Shown: positions 9,838 to 21,047, counted from the stretch's first letter. The stretch: 38,972 bases of DNA from Cupriavidus sp. UYMMa02A (GCA_001725945.1 LRMT01000294.1:1-38972), one strand, 5' to 3'. Notes: generated by a model from the sequence alone, not told the origin. Made by a program: numbers and translations.

Positions 9838-10126
9838 GCCGGCGTAAAGCGCATGTGAGAGCTTCTGCCTGCCGGCATTCATGGCACATGAATCGGAAGC
9901 CGCCACCAGCGTTCGTTCACACACCTTGTCGCATTGCATTCACACCTCCACGCACGATACTTCTATCAGTGGAGGATTGAACACACTCAGGATGGCCCCG
10001 ATCGCGCTGCACGGATGTCGGCGCGTGGCAAATCCGGGAAATTGGCGTCTCGCCTTGCATGACCAAGCTGAGGCCGTCTCCATGGGGAGCGGCAGCGAGC
10101 AGCGGGCGGAGAGTAACGGGGGAAAC

Positions 10127-11167
10127 ATGTTTGCTGGCGGAGTATTACTCATTACGGGCGGCACGGGATCGTTCGGGAATGCCGTGCTTGAGCGCTTTCT
10201 CGACTCCGACATTCGCGAGATTCGGATCTTCAGTCGGGACGAGAAAAAGCAAGACGATCTTCGCAAGCAATACCAGGATCCCAAGCTCAAGTTCTATCTG
10301 GGCGACGTGCGTGACTACAGAAGCATTGCCGGTGCAATGACGGGCGTCGACTTCGTGTTCCATGCCGCAGCCCTCAAGCAAGTGCCATCCTGCGAGTTCC
10401 ACCCGCTGGAAGCCGTCAAGACAAATATCCTCGGAACTGAAAACGTCATCCACGCCGCAGTGGACTGCGGTGCCAAGCGGTTGGTCTGTCTGAGCACCGA
10501 CAAGGCGGTGTATCCCATCAACGCCATGGGGATTTCCAAGGCGATGATGGAGAAGGTGATGGTGGCAACGTCCAGGAATCTCGATGGCAGGCGGATCGTC
10601 GTGTGCGGAACGCGCTATGGCAATGTAATGGGCTCGCGAGGATCGGTCATTCCCTTGTTTCTCGATCAGTTGATGTCGGGGAATCCGCTGACGGTGACGG
10701 ACACCGCCATGACGCGCTTCATGATGACGCTCGAAGGCGCCGTCGAACTGGTTCTGCACGCCTTCGAACATGGCTCCAATGGCGACATCTTCGTTCAGAA
10801 GGCACCGGCGGCGACGATCGCCACGCTGGCGCAGGCCATGCTGCGGCTCTTCAACATGCCGTCGCATCCGGTCCATGTCATTGGCACGCGCCACGGCGAG
10901 AAGCTGTTCGAAACGCTGCTGAGTCGCGAGGAAATGGCCTGTTCGGTGGATCAGGGGCGCTACTTCCGCATCCCCCCGGATATGCGCAACTTGAACTATG
11001 AGAAGTATGTCGAACAGGGCGAGCGGCGCATCTCTCGCAGCGACGACTATAACTCCCACAATACCGAGCAACTGGACGTCGACGGCATGTGCAACATGCT
11101 CCTTCAGCTCGGCAGCATCCGCCGTGCCCTGGCGAGCCATACTCCGAAGCTCGTGGAGGCGGCATGA
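10127..11167 (+). CDS. capE: UDP-GlcNAc 4,6-dehydratase/5-epimerase CapE (WbjB)
   Basis: An intact 346-residue soluble SDR enzyme, first step toward UDP-L-FucNAc: it dehydrates UDP-GlcNAc and inverts C5. The nucleotide-binding motif is ITGGTGSFGNAV. The catalytic block STDKAVYPINAMGISK again has Met at the Tyr position and Lys at +4. YGNVMGSRGSVIP and RHGEKLFETL are typical of CapE/WbjB. GGGGGAA precedes the ATG. The stop overlaps the capF start in an ATGA, indicating translational coupling. The 289-base gap from the upstream dehydratase holds no other gene that I can see. The order capE-capF-capG supports the pathway strongly. Confidence 0.9.
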   Translation: MFAGGVLLITGGTGSFGNAVLERFLDSDIREIRIFSRDEKKQDDLRKQYQDPKLKFYLGDVRDYRSIAGAMTGVDFVFHAAALKQVPSCEFHPLEAVKTNILGTENVIHAAVDCGAKRLVCLSTDKAVYPINAMGISKAMMEKVMVATSRNLDGRRIVVCGTRYGNVMGSRGSVIPLFLDQLMSGNPLTVTDTAMTRFMMTLEGAVELVLHAFEHGSNGDIFVQKAPAATIATLAQAMLRLFNMPSHPVHVIGTRHGEKLFETLLSREEMACSVDQGRYFRIPPDMRNLNYEKYVEQGERRISRSDDYNSHNTEQLDVDGMCNMLLQLGSIRRALASHTPKLVEAA

Positions 11168-12270
11168 AAGTCCTTGTCACTGGGGCAGGCGGCTTCATCG
11201 GAAAAAACCTAGTTGCCGCGCTGCGCGAGCGCACCGACATCGAAGTCGTTCCATTCACGCGGGACATGTCGGTCTCCGGCCTGTCGGACCAGGCCCCGGG
11301 CCTCGACTTCGTGTTCCATCTGGCGGGGGTCAACCGGCCGCCCGACGAGACGGAGTTCTGGCGCGGCAATGTTGATCTGACCCGCGAGTTGTGCGAGGTA
11401 CTGCAAGGCACAGGCAACGCAATTCCCGTCCTGTACACCTCCTCCAGCCAGGCTGCGCTTGCCAATCCCTATGGCAAGAGCAAATGCGCCGCCGAGGAAG
11501 TCCTGCGCGGATACAGCGCTTCCTGTGGCGCGAGTGTCAGCATCATGCGGCTACCCAATGTCTTTGGCAAATGGTGCCGCCCGAACTACAACTCGGCCGT
11601 TGCCACGTTCTGCCACAACATCGCACGCGACCTGCCCATCAGTATCGTGGACCCGACGCGCGAACTCACCCTCGTGTATATCGATGATGTGGTGCGAACG
11701 TTCATCGAGACGATGGACCGCAAAGGCGATTGCCAGGAGACGCCCGACGTGACGCCGCGGTACACCATCAGCGTCGGCGACCTGGCCGATCTCATCCGTG
11801 GCTTCCGCGAGAGCCGCAGCACGCTGGTCACCGACCGGGTCGGTGCGGGCCTGACCCGCGCCCTCTATGCCACCTACATGAGCAGTCTGCCTCCCGATCG
11901 CTTCGCTTACGAGATTCCGGCGTACACGGATCCGCGCGGCGCCTTCGCCGAAGTCCTCAAGACTCCCGACTGCGGGCAATTTTCCTTCTTCACGGCCAAA
12001 CCCGGCGTCACACGCGGGGGGCACTACCATCACACCAAGACCGAAAAGTTCCTGGTATTGAAGGGTGAAGCCCGTTTCGGGTTCAGGCATATCCTCTCGA
12101 ACGAGGTCCACGAGGTGAACACGTCTGGTGAACACCCTGTCATCGTGGAAACGGTTCCTGGCTGGGCACACGACATCACGAACGTCGGCACCGAGGATCT
12201 GGTGGTCATGCTTTGGGCCAACGAGTCGTTTGACCGGGCACGCCCTGACACCATAAGCCATAAGGTCTGA
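11164..12270 (+). CDS. capF: bifunctional epimerase/reductase CapF (WbjC)
   Basis: An intact 368-residue enzyme with an N-terminal SDR domain (VLVTGAGGFIGKNL; catalytic YGKSK near residue 102) and a C-terminal cupin. The cupin starts around residue 250, with metal-binding His in GGHYHHTKTEKFLV and WAHDITNVG. In the FucNAc pathway the cupin epimerises C3 and the SDR domain reduces C4 with NADPH to give UDP-L-PneNAc. It overlaps capE by four bases and ends one base before capG. Both domains are visible, so the assignment is firm. Confidence 0.9.
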   Translation: MKVLVTGAGGFIGKNLVAALRERTDIEVVPFTRDMSVSGLSDQAPGLDFVFHLAGVNRPPDETEFWRGNVDLTRELCEVLQGTGNAIPVLYTSSSQAALANPYGKSKCAAEEVLRGYSASCGASVSIMRLPNVFGKWCRPNYNSAVATFCHNIARDLPISIVDPTRELTLVYIDDVVRTFIETMDRKGDCQETPDVTPRYTISVGDLADLIRGFRESRSTLVTDRVGAGLTRALYATYMSSLPPDRFAYEIPAYTDPRGAFAEVLKTPDCGQFSFFTAKPGVTRGGHYHHTKTEKFLVLKGEARFGFRHILSNEVHEVNTSGEHPVIVETVPGWAHDITNVGTEDLVVMLWANESFDRARPDTISHKV

Positions 12271-12271
12271 C

Positions 12272-13413
12272 ATGACGCGACTGAAGGTGATGACCGTGGT
12301 CGGGACACGTCCGGAAATCATCCGGCTGTCGCGCGTGATTGCCAAGCTTGACCAGCACACCGAGCATGTTCTGGTCCATACCGGACAGAACTTCGACTAC
12401 GAACTCAATGAAATCTTCTTCGGTGACCTCGGCATCCGGCAGCCGGACATTTTCCTGAACGCCGCTGGTGGATCGGGCAGTGCAACGATCGGCAATGTCA
12501 TTATCCAGACCGATCTCGTGCTCGAGAAGAACAGGCCCGACGCCGTGCTGATACTGGGTGACACCAACAGCTGCATGGCCGCCCTTCCGGCCAAGCGGCG
12601 CAAGATTCCGGTCTTTCACATGGAGGCCGGCAACCGCTGCTTCGACCAGCGCGTGCCGGAAGAGATCAACCGGCGGATTGTCGATCATACCGCGACGTCA
12701 ATCTCACATACAGCACCATCGCTCGCGAGTACCTGCTGCGCGAAGGCTTGCCGCCTGACCTGGTGATCAAGACCGGCAGCCCGATGCGGGAGGTCCTCGA
12801 TTTCTACCGGCCTCGCATTGACAGCTCTACGGTGTTGGCACGGCTCGAACTGAATCGCATTGAGTTCTTCGTCATCAGCGCGCATCGCGAGGAAAACATT
12901 GACTCCGACGCGAATTTCACGCGTCTGGTCGCCATGCTGAATGCGCTGGCCGAAACCTACGATCTGCCTGTCATCGTCTCGACTCACCCGCGGACAAGAA
13001 AGCGCATAGACGCCCTTGGCATCTCCTTCCATTCGCGCATCCATCTGGTCAAGCCACTGAGCTTCACAGACTACGTGCGGCTGCAGATGGATGCCCGCGC
13101 CGTACTGTCGGATAGCGGAACCGTTACAGAAGAATCATCGATTCTCAATTTCCCTGCACTGAATATCCGCGAAGCGCATGAGCGTCCCGAAGGCATGGAA
13201 GAAGCCGCCGTCATGATGACCGGCCTCAGTACGGACCGGATGTTCCAGGGGCTCGCCCTGCTCGAGTGCCAACCCCGAGGCGATACACGCTTGCTACGGG
13301 CCGTCCGCGACTATGGGGCTGACAACGTGTCCGACAAGGTCATCCGAATCCTGCACAGCTACACGGACTACGTGATGCGAACGGTGTGGAAGCGATCGAT
13401 TCCTGGTGAATAA
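12272..13413 (+). CDS. capG: UDP-N-acetylhexosamine 2-epimerase CapG (WbjD), WecB family (one frame break)
   Basis: A 380-residue non-hydrolysing 2-epimerase that completes UDP-L-FucNAc by inverting C2. The N-terminal half shows VVGTRPEIIRLS and ILGDTNS. The C-terminal half shows SAHREENID and LSDSGTVTEESSIL, the latter holding the uridine-diphosphate binding Ser/Gly/Glu residues. One base is missing near 12695 in an alternating GC stretch. Restoring it gives a continuous YSTIAREYLLREGLPPDLV segment. It starts one base after the capF stop and is followed one base later by the WbuB-like gene. Position after capE-capF distinguishes it from ordinary WecB. Confidence 0.88.
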
Positions 13414-13414
13414 T

Positions 13415-14721
13415 GTGCGCATACTGCTGATTACCCAATGGTCGAACCTGAGCCCATGCTGAAGGGAATGCTCCTTGCCCGGGAGTTAAGGGCGTTGGGG
13501 CACGACGTGGAAGTCCTGACCGGGTTCCCGAATTATCCAGGCGGCGTGCTATACCCCGGCTACCCGCTGCGGCCCATCCGCACCGACGTCATCGACGGGA
13601 TCCGCGTCACCAGGGCGCCGCTATACCCTAGCCACAGCAAGTCGGCCCTGGGGCGAATCCTCAACTACGTCAGTTTCGGTGCTGCAGCGGCGCTCCTGGG
13701 ATCCCTCAAGCGAAAGAGCTTTGACGTCGCCTACGTGTACCATCCGCCGCTGACCGTAGGCATGGCTGCAGTGCTCATTGGACTGGTGCGCAAGATGCCA
13801 TTCGTCTATGACATTCAGGACCTCTGGCCCGATACGCTGGAGTCGACGGGAATGATGTCGAACCGGCATGCGCTGGCCCTCGTCGCATGCGCGTGCCGGG
13901 TGGTCTACAAGCGCGCCGCGGCGATCATCGCGCAGTCGCCGGGATTTGAAAGCCGCTTGCTGGAGCGCGGCGTGCCGCGCGAGAAGCTGCACATGGTCTA
14001 CAACTGGTGCGACGAGACTGCACTCGCGCCCAAGGAATCCGAAGCCACCATGCCGCCAGGCATGGAAGGACGCTTCAATATTGTCTTTGCCGGCAATATG
14101 GGACCAGCACAGGCCCTCGACGCTGTCCTGCTGGCGGCCCGGGACGCCCACGCAGCGGATCCGCGGATTCAGTTCGTCTTTGTCGGTAACGGTGTGCAGG
14201 TCGCCAAGCTTCAGGCATTGTCAGAGTCGCTCGAGCTGGGCAAGGCCGTGATGTTCCTGCCAAGGATGCCCATCACCGAGGTCAGCCATGTCCTGCAGGC
14301 CGCCGACGTACTGTTGGTACATCTGCGCGATGATCCGCTTTTCTCGATCACCGTTCCATCCAAGACCCAGGCCTATTTGTTCAGCGGAAAGCCTATTCTC
14401 ATGGCAGTGCATGGAGACGCCGCTAACCTGGTGAACCAGGCGGGCGCGGCGATCTGCGCGGAGCCCGAGAACGCCGAGTCCATCGCTCGGGCGGCCGTCT
14501 CCCTGGCGGCAATGCCACGTGAAGACCTACTTGATATGGGGCGCAGGGGAAAGGAATTCTATGAGAAAAACCTGTCAGTCAAGGTGGGAATCGCCAGACT
14601 TGTGACTCTCCTTGAACAGGCATGTAACTGGAAATCCAGGAAGGGGGCGCATTGCAGCATCGAGAAATCGCCGGCGGCCGCCGAACCCTCTCAGGCCCGA
14701 CCTGGCGGCATGCGGCGTTAA
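13415..14721 (+). CDS. wbuB: GT4 glycosyltransferase, WbuB-like, probable L-FucNAc transferase (one frame break)
   Basis: A 435-residue GT-B glycosyltransferase. I place the start at a GTG one base after the capG stop, giving RILLITQWFEPEP once one T is restored near 13440. Family markers are FPNYPGG, YDIQDLWPDT, QSPGFESRL and the C-terminal sugar-nucleotide region VPSKTQAYLFSGKPI. WbuB enzymes transfer L-FucNAc to a lipid-linked sugar at the inner face of the inner membrane. Placement right after the UDP-L-FucNAc genes fits that role. The C-terminal 30 residues are Ser/Ala/Pro-rich and may not be conserved. Confidence 0.8.
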
Positions 14722-14724
14722 TCG

Positions 14725-14744
14725 GCCCGGTACTTTTGCCGGGC
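14725..14744. terminator. weak hairpin between convergent genes
   Basis: Six-base arms GCCCGG and CCGGGC enclose an 8-base loop just after the WbuB-like stop codon. No T run follows on either strand, so an intrinsic terminator is only a possibility. Confidence 0.25.
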
Positions 14745-14941
14745 AGCGTGCATACCCTCTATCCACAGCCAAGCGAGTAACGACCCGACAAGATGTCGGT
14801 CTGTCGAGATCCATTGCCCTGCAGTCTCCGTCACCCATGCGCCTTGGTCCGGCCGCGTCCGTCACACCGGCGGTAAATGTTATGCGGTCACAGCGTTCAC
14901 GTTGGCCTGCATGCAACGGCAGAGCGCCAGCTACCTGCCGG

Positions 14942-16464
14942 TCAATGTGCGAATGCCCCCATGTTCCACCCCTCGTCGTGCCTTGCACTCCCACCTCCCC
15001 GGGCCATGTCAGATGACGAGGATGAAAAGCATCCTGATAGGGCGATCCAAGATTCTCCCCCGTGCCAATTGCCGGGGATGTCGCCCCCAACCTGAAATCC
15101 GACCACACCGATGTTCCGACGAAATTCGGATTCGATGTAATGGCATTGGTATCAAGCATTATTTTGATATTTTTATCCGTATATTCAGAACCGTTGTACG
15201 CCACCAGCACGCGGTCACCAGACGACTTGAAGTAAAGATTGTTATGAAATGAAAGACCGGTACTTCCACCAGCAATGACAGCCTTTCCCGTCGCATTTGA
15301 GAATATATTATTTCTCAATGACCATTCCGCGGATCCGGCCGTGAATATTATCCCCGTCGAGCCACCGTAGATGGTGTTCCCATAAAGCACATTACCTGTG
15401 GACGAGCCTGAAGAGTCATCGATCACAATGTGGTCGACTCGTGGATCCGTGCTTATCAGGAGATTATTGAAGATCTGGTTATTCGAACCGACGTAGTCGC
15501 CTGGACTTGCCTGCCATGCGATATCCCTGGCCCAGACACCCTTATAGAACTTGGTGCCGACTACTATATTCCTGTAGATCCGATTGCCATCGGAATGACC
15601 ATCGACTTTCCCACTATCTCCGTACACCCCCAAACCGGTCACGAAATTATTGGAGATGAAATTATCGTATATTTCATTGAATGATCCTGCCTCAACGGCA
15701 ATGCCATAGGGCTCATGACCATTTGGATAAGCGTTGTCCCGGCACAGATTCCGGTATATTTTAAGATTGTTAACCCTCATGATATAGATCGCTGCTGCCG
15801 AGCCGCTTATGTCATTATCATGTATCGCTGAATCGGCAGCATCTCCACGCAATGGCCCCGACTTGCTGTGGTAAGCAATCCCGATCTGGGGATTATTGTA
15901 AACCTCATTATTTCTGACAATAACATCGTTGACCTGGCCTGCCTCGCGGCTGATCCATATTCCGCGCACCCCATTGGTCACGGCAACCCCGTCGATCACG
16001 ACATGGCTGATATCTATCACTCCAATTGCATACAGCGCCCCGGCCGCATCAAAAACCGGTTTGGCCCCCGCCCCATAGGACGATACCGTGAAAGGATGAC
16101 CGACAGTCCCGGAGGCGCGCAATGTGTACATCCCAGTGAACCGCTGACCGGCGCGGAATAACAAGCGACTGCCCGGATGACTTCCCGCAAGCCCGTTCTG
16201 GGCATTGGCCAGAGAATTGAATGGCCCTGCGTTGCCAACTGCTGTAGCACATGTCTGGCGGGTACCGTTGCCGTTAAAAGTGCAGGAGTTATCCACATAG
16301 AAATCGCTCGCTGCCGAACTGCGAATCGGAGCCGCAGCGCTACCCGCCGCAGGGGTTTCAGCCTGGATCGATTCGAACAGAAGGAATAGTGCGAGGAAAG
16401 CCGCCGCTCCCAAGAAGAGGAACAGTGGCTTCCTTGCTTTGCATGCAGTCAGTATCCGGGTCAT
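14942..16464 (-). CDS. secreted or anchored right-handed beta-helix protein, possible polysaccharide lyase/hydrolase (one frame break)
   Basis: A 507-residue protein starting MTRILTACKARK with a hydrophobic segment FLFLGAAAFLALFLLF (signal or membrane anchor). The body from about residue 50 to 470 is rich in short Asn-containing repeats such as VRNNEVYNNPQIGI, IYRNLCRDN, NEIYDNFISNNF and LRNNIFSNATG, the rungs of a parallel beta-helix seen in pectate lyase-like proteins. The open frame appears to run on to 14575, but that tail is GC-rich, Arg-rich and unlike the family. Adding one G near 14955 gives a normal ending WGAFAH and a stop at 14942-14944. It lies downstream of the polymerase gene, so a role in trimming or releasing the polymer is plausible. 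Catalytic residues were not identified. Confidence 0.72.
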
Positions 16465-16616
16465 GGCGTCACCAGGAAAGGGCATAGGTTTCTGTTGTGG
16501 ACCAACGTGGCCCGGCCGACGGTCGCGAAAATGGTCGCTTCGGCGTCGGATTCAAGGCCAGCCGCTATTCCGCACATACTCATCATCGCGCCTCTGCCGA
16601 CGACAAGGGTTGCTAC

Positions 16617-17864
16617 TCAATAATTGATCTTGACAGTACCCGGGCTTCGGCCCCGAGATGGCGAGTAGCCGCCCCCATTGAATTCCGAGAGACGGCCAAG
16701 AAAGACTCCCATTACAAACCAAAAGAGCATCGTGTTATGGAAGTTACCAAATACAACGACCGGCTCAGTAAACACAAAAACCGAAGCGGAGACCATCACC
16801 AGAGCCGCGGACATGATAGACATCTCCTCATAGATGCGTCCCTTCGTCTGGAATATCTTGATCGCAAGAAACACAAACAGCAGCAGCACCGGAATAGTAG
16901 CCAATAACCCGAATTGGTAGCAAAATTCAAGATTGTGTTATGAATTTCGTTGTATCCAATACCGTACCTTTCCAAGTCCGCATCTGCCGCACCGACGCCA
17001 ACAATGGACTATTCATAAATAGTTCCATGGCAACGGCATAGCCCTCCATTCTGCCGTTCGATCCCTCGGTGACGTTGCCATTAAGCAGCGCGTCAAGTCG
17101 AAGCTCATCGGCAAAGGTCACGACTACACATGCCAGTACAACAAGCAGAAGCATCATGGCCCCGGCAACCTTCAATCTTTTGCCTGTCATGACGCTGACG
17201 AATATCAACGTACATATCATCCCGGCGATGGCTACCATCCCGCTCGCCCGCCAGGAATGAAGATTGAGCTGCAAATGACCCCGAACACAAAGAACGCCCA
17301 GACCCTCTTCCTGCCGCTGCAGAACAGGACATTCACGAGCGCGATACTCGTCAGGAACGAGGCTCCTACGCTCCACCCGGTACGACTGCCGCCAAATCCC
17401 GTATACACCTGCCCAATGAAGAAATCGTAATCTCCTTCATAGAATGGGTTGTGCCAGTCCAGGGCTGGGAACATCAAGCCAAGCGGAACAAAGATCGCCA
17501 CTGCGAAGAAGCAATATGGTGCACACCGAATTGCCTCAGAAATTGCAGCACGTTCGGCGGATGACAATAGGGGAACAACACACAGCAGAAACATCGGAAG
17601 AGAATAATTGACGATTGAATTGTTCTCCTGGAAATACCCACCATGCAGCAACGACGACAACAAGAAGGATGCATTGATGACCAGGAAGAACACTACAAGC
17701 ACGCGATCAATCTTCGCTCCCGCGCCAAGCCAGCCTCTGACAACTCGGAATATTATTAACCCAAACAGTGAAAGCTTCAGCGCCTGGATAATCCCCGGCC
17801 CCACTCCCGGCAGCCAATAAACCGGCCCGAGAGAAAAATAGAGAAGATACAAGATCTTGCCCAC
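16617..17864 (-). CDS. wzy: Wzy-type O-antigen/EPS polymerase (three frame breaks)
   Basis: A roughly 416-residue integral membrane protein that would link undecaprenyl-bound repeat units on the periplasmic side. Pieces in three frames give about ten hydrophobic helices, for example ILYLLYFSLGPVYWLPGVG, MVAIAGMICTLIFVSVM and ATIPVLLLFVFLAIKIF. Between them is the loop motif YNEIHNTILNF typical of Wzy/WaaL-like proteins. Breaks lie near 17240, 16965 and 16915. An AAAGGGG site sits 5 bases before a GTG at 17864; the alternative ATG at 17879 has no such site. Sequence diversity among polymerases means the call rests on topology, the loop motif and gene context. Confidence 0.75.
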
Positions 17865-18010
17865 GGCAGCCCCTTTCATACAATGCCACTGGTAACCGAC
17901 ACCTCCGGCGGATTCCCTGCATGGGCGCTTGGAGCAGGTGAACCAGGCAAGTGCACCCAACTCACCGCCAAGGCTGAGGCAAATCCGTCACCCTTGGCTC
18001 CTCATATCCA

Positions 18011-19178
18011 TTATTCACTACCATTGCTTTCCGCCAGAGCGAACAGTTTCCGGTTCAATTCCAATGCGCCGGACGATTTCAGCCATTCTTCTGCATAATC
18101 GCGAGCGTTTCTGCGGTGGGATTCGAACTCTGCAGCCGACATCCGGGCATATCGATCGAGTGCAACCTGAAATGCACTGGTATCGTCGGGGTCCAGGTCA
18201 TACCCGGCCTTGCTCGCCTGAAGTCCTCGCCACGGCGTCCGGTCACTGATGACGACCGGAAGGCCGACACTCATGGCTTCATAGATGGCGTGCCCGAAAT
18301 TCTCGCTGTTCGTTGGCAACAGGAATACATCGTAGCTACCAAGCTGATCCATCGCATTCTCGTGTGTAAGCGGCCCTTTTATGCTGACTTTCACATTCGC
18401 AGGCAAAGTTCGAATCAGGCGTTCACATTCTTCTACGTACACGGGATCTTCAAGCAGCCCGTAGATATCAAATATTATGTTCCCAGACAACCCAGCCACG
18501 ATCTCGATGGCTTTAATGATATTCTTTTGACGCACCAGCCGGGACAAGGAAATGACTCGCAAGCACCCTGGCTTTTTCATCGCTTCCCGGCCCGCATCAT
18601 CACGAACACCTACGGGCAGATCAGGGGCTATATCAATAAACTTCTCCTCGACACCAAGGACGCGCTTTATATCGTCGCTTCATATTGCGACGACGCATGC
18701 CATCTTACATTCCTCAGTATCCCACTTGACTTTGCAATGTAAATGTACGCCCACTTCTTGAGGGACCGGAATTTCATCGCCCCTTTTGCAAACTCACCGC
18801 GCGGGGCAATTATTATTTTCCATTCCGGAAACATTCCGAATCTTGCAGCCCATAATGGAAAATGGTAAATCCGGGGTTGAAGAAGCTGTTGAAATACACA
18901 CCGTCGACAGCGTCAATCGCCAACGCGCGCCTGAGATTCCACGGATACATCGATGCTTTGGAGAGGTAGATCACTCGCCCCTTTCCCACGCGCTGCCAGG
19001 TGTCGACTTCGATCCCGGGATACTGTTCCGCCTGCCCGAGATCGCGATCCATGCATGCCACCATGAAGTCAACTTCATCGCCCAGGTGCTGCACCATGTT
19101 GGCAACGCTCCGCACAGGGCCACCAGACAGGGACCCCGGAAGATAGTGCTGCAGGAACACGAGTAGCCGTCTTTTCAT
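18011..19178 (-). CDS. glycosyltransferase family 4 (two frame breaks)
   Basis: A 389-residue GT-B enzyme after restoring two bases (near 18815 and 18690). The N-terminus RRLLVFLQHYLPGSLSGGPV is the acceptor-side Rossmann start. The C-terminal half has VISLSRLVRQKNI, the sugar-nucleotide motif ENFGHAIYEAMSVG (EX7E) and PVVISDRTPWRGL. It would add one sugar to the lipid-linked repeat on the cytoplasmic face. The 125-base gap before it carries no gene. Donor sugar is unknown. The first half of this gene and its surroundings are AT-richer than the flanking operons. Confidence 0.8.
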
Positions 19179-19303
19179 CGCTTCGTTGTGTGTGGATTCA
19201 GATTGGGCGCAGCTTGGTCCGCAGCATCTCCGGCATGACATCGGCGTCCCGGCAGCACCGGCATCAGGCGAACCAACGGCTTGGCGGTTTGTGCTCGTAT
19301 TAC

Positions 19304-20407
19304 TCAACAGGCGCGATGCCATGGCGGGGTTGCTCCTGTCGTGCCCGCGATAATGTCGATCAAGTACCTGGCACCGGCCGTGGCATTGAGGCAACGAGCC
19401 CATGCCGCAAGCTCGGCGCGCTGGTTGAACCTCACGGGACCAACGTCAATGGCCGCCCTGAGCGATTGGCGAAGCCCATTGAGATCATCACGTGCGAACA
19501 CCTGCCCAAAGCCGCTGCGCTTCGCGACCTCGGCGGCACCGCAGCTGTCGCTGCAGATGACCGGGGTGCCGACCATCAATGCCTCGGAGACCACCGCTCC
19601 CCATCCGTCATGATTGCTCGGCAGTACCAGGCAATCCGCCTGTGCAACCAGCTCCGGGATCTCCCGGTTCTGTACGCGGCCAATCCACCGAACACGTCCC
19701 GGTAGCGTGGCTTCGGACATTGAGCGAAGCGACTGCTCCAAAGGCCCCGAACCTACGACAATCAGTTCGAATGGACTGCAGTGTTCCAGCGTGGCCAATG
19801 CCTGAAGAAGCAGTTCCAGCCGCTTCCGCTTGATGAACTGTCCGACAAAGATGAAGCGGACCAAGCCGTTCGATCTGATTTCATCACCCTCCGGCGGCGT
19901 CATGTCGGTAAGAAAATAGGCGAAGGGATAGACCCTGGCTGAAGACATGCCTCGTCTGATCACCCAGTCGCTCGTGGTGTATCCCGATGCCAGGACACCT
20001 TGAATCACGTTTCTCTTCGAGCGGAATAGTCTTGAATACTCCAGGCGTTTCAGCACACCTCGCCAGCCACGGTCATCCACCGTTTCCATGACAACCCACT
20101 GCTGCATGTCGCGCTTGGCAAGCAGTTGTTGCACCTCCGATACGTAGCCGTTTGCGCGCAGTCCCTGGCATATGTGGACCGAAGACTGGCTTGCATCTGA
20201 CACCAGCCTGGCAGCCTCGCCGTCCTTCGAACAGAAGTGCAATGTTGCGCTCCCCAGCTCGGGTACATCCCAGCCAAGGTCGGCGCGGCCCGCTGACATC
20301 GCCTCTTCCGCTACGTAGTGCACCGAGCAGCCATGCGTTGCAAGCGCATTCGCAAGGCCAGCCATGTGAGGCGTCACGATTCTCTGCCAGAACCAAACTT
20401 CATGCAT
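19304..20407 (-). CDS. glycosyltransferase family 4
   Basis: An intact 367-residue GT-B enzyme. The start MHEVWFWQRIVTPHM is preceded by GCGAGG. The C-terminal domain has VRFIFVGQFIKRKRLELLL, LIVVGSGPLE and the donor-binding block HDGWGAVVSEALMVGTPVI. The uninterrupted frame extends upstream into the acetyltransferase gene, but that fusion looks like the product of base losses and I start the gene at its own ATG. It transfers an unknown sugar in repeat-unit assembly. Confidence 0.82.
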   Translation of the reverse strand: MHEVWFWQRIVTPHMAGLANALATHGCSVHYVAEEAMSAGRADLGWDVPELGSATLHFCSKDGEAARLVSDASQSSVHICQGLRANGYVSEVQQLLAKRDMQQWVVMETVDDRGWRGVLKRLEYSRLFRSKRNVIQGVLASGYTTSDWVIRRGMSSARVYPFAYFLTDMTPPEGDEIRSNGLVRFIFVGQFIKRKRLELLLQALATLEHCSPFELIVVGSGPLEQSLRSMSEATLPGRVRWIGRVQNREIPELVAQADCLVLPSNHDGWGAVVSEALMVGTPVICSDSCGAAEVAKRSGFGQVFARDDLNGLRQSLRAAIDVGPVRFNQRAELAAWARCLNATAGARYLIDIIAGTTGATPPWHRAC

Positions 20408-20456
20408 AGCGAACCTCGCCAGCGATTGCCGATGGGAGCCGGCGGTCGCCGACCAG

Positions 20457-21042
20457 TTAGCGGGAATGGGCATCAGCACGCCACCCCTCCCCACGCCCGT
20501 GCCGCCTTTCGGACACGTCGCTGCCCGGATCTCATGTGCGGGCCCCGCTGTTGCCGTCAGCACCCTGGCTGGAACGCCGCCAACCACTGCTCCAGGCGGC
20601 GTATCGCGATTGACCAGTGCCCCCGCCGCGACGATCGAACACTCTCCGACAGTGGTCCCCGCAACCACGGTGGAGGATGCGCCGAGCCAGGCGCCGTCCC
20701 GGACATGTATCGGGGCCGAATAGCCTTGGCCTGCTGCCTTGCCCTGCACCGTAAAGACTTCGTGGCTGCCTGTAATCAGTGACACGCGCGGAGCGATGTC
20801 GACCCTTTTACCGATGAGACGTCGGCACTCCCGCCTGCAATCAGTACATCGTGCCCTATCCAGGTGTCGTCTCCTATGACGAGCCTGCCCGTCAGGTAAA
20901 AGCGCGCACTCGATGCGATTCTGACGTTCGTGCCGACTTCCGCGCCGCACCACCTGAGCAGCAATCGCTTCAGGGGGAAGCACCTGGTCGGTGGCAACAG
21001 CGTCATGACCAGATGGAAGGCAAATAATCTGGCAGTGTTCAT
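20457..21042 (-). CDS. hexapeptide-repeat acetyltransferase, WcaF-like (two frame breaks)
   Basis: A protein of about 195 residues of the left-handed beta-helix O-acetyltransferase family. The N-terminus MNTARLFAFHLVMTLLPPTRC is followed by repeats such as VGTNVRIASSARF, IGDDTWIGHDVLI, and the catalytic-site region VSLITGSHEVF. The C-terminal hexapeptide coil ends GVPARVL. A break near 20815 splits it. A second near the end removes its stop and fuses it to the next gene; a TAA at 20457-20459 becomes the stop if one more base is restored. It starts 5 bases after the flippase stop. It probably O-acetylates a sugar of the repeat. Confidence 0.75.
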
Positions 21043-21047
21043 CGCTT

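Noticed and set aside
14575..14941. C-terminal 120-residue extension of the beta-helix protein
   Set aside because: The tail is Arg-rich, GC-rich and overlaps the end of the convergent glycosyltransferase gene. One restored base gives a normal short ending at 14942.
19304..20983. apparent acetyltransferase-glycosyltransferase fusion protein
   Set aside because: The acetyltransferase part is itself split by a frame break, the glycosyltransferase has its own ATG with a ribosome binding site, and a stop appears between them if one base is restored.
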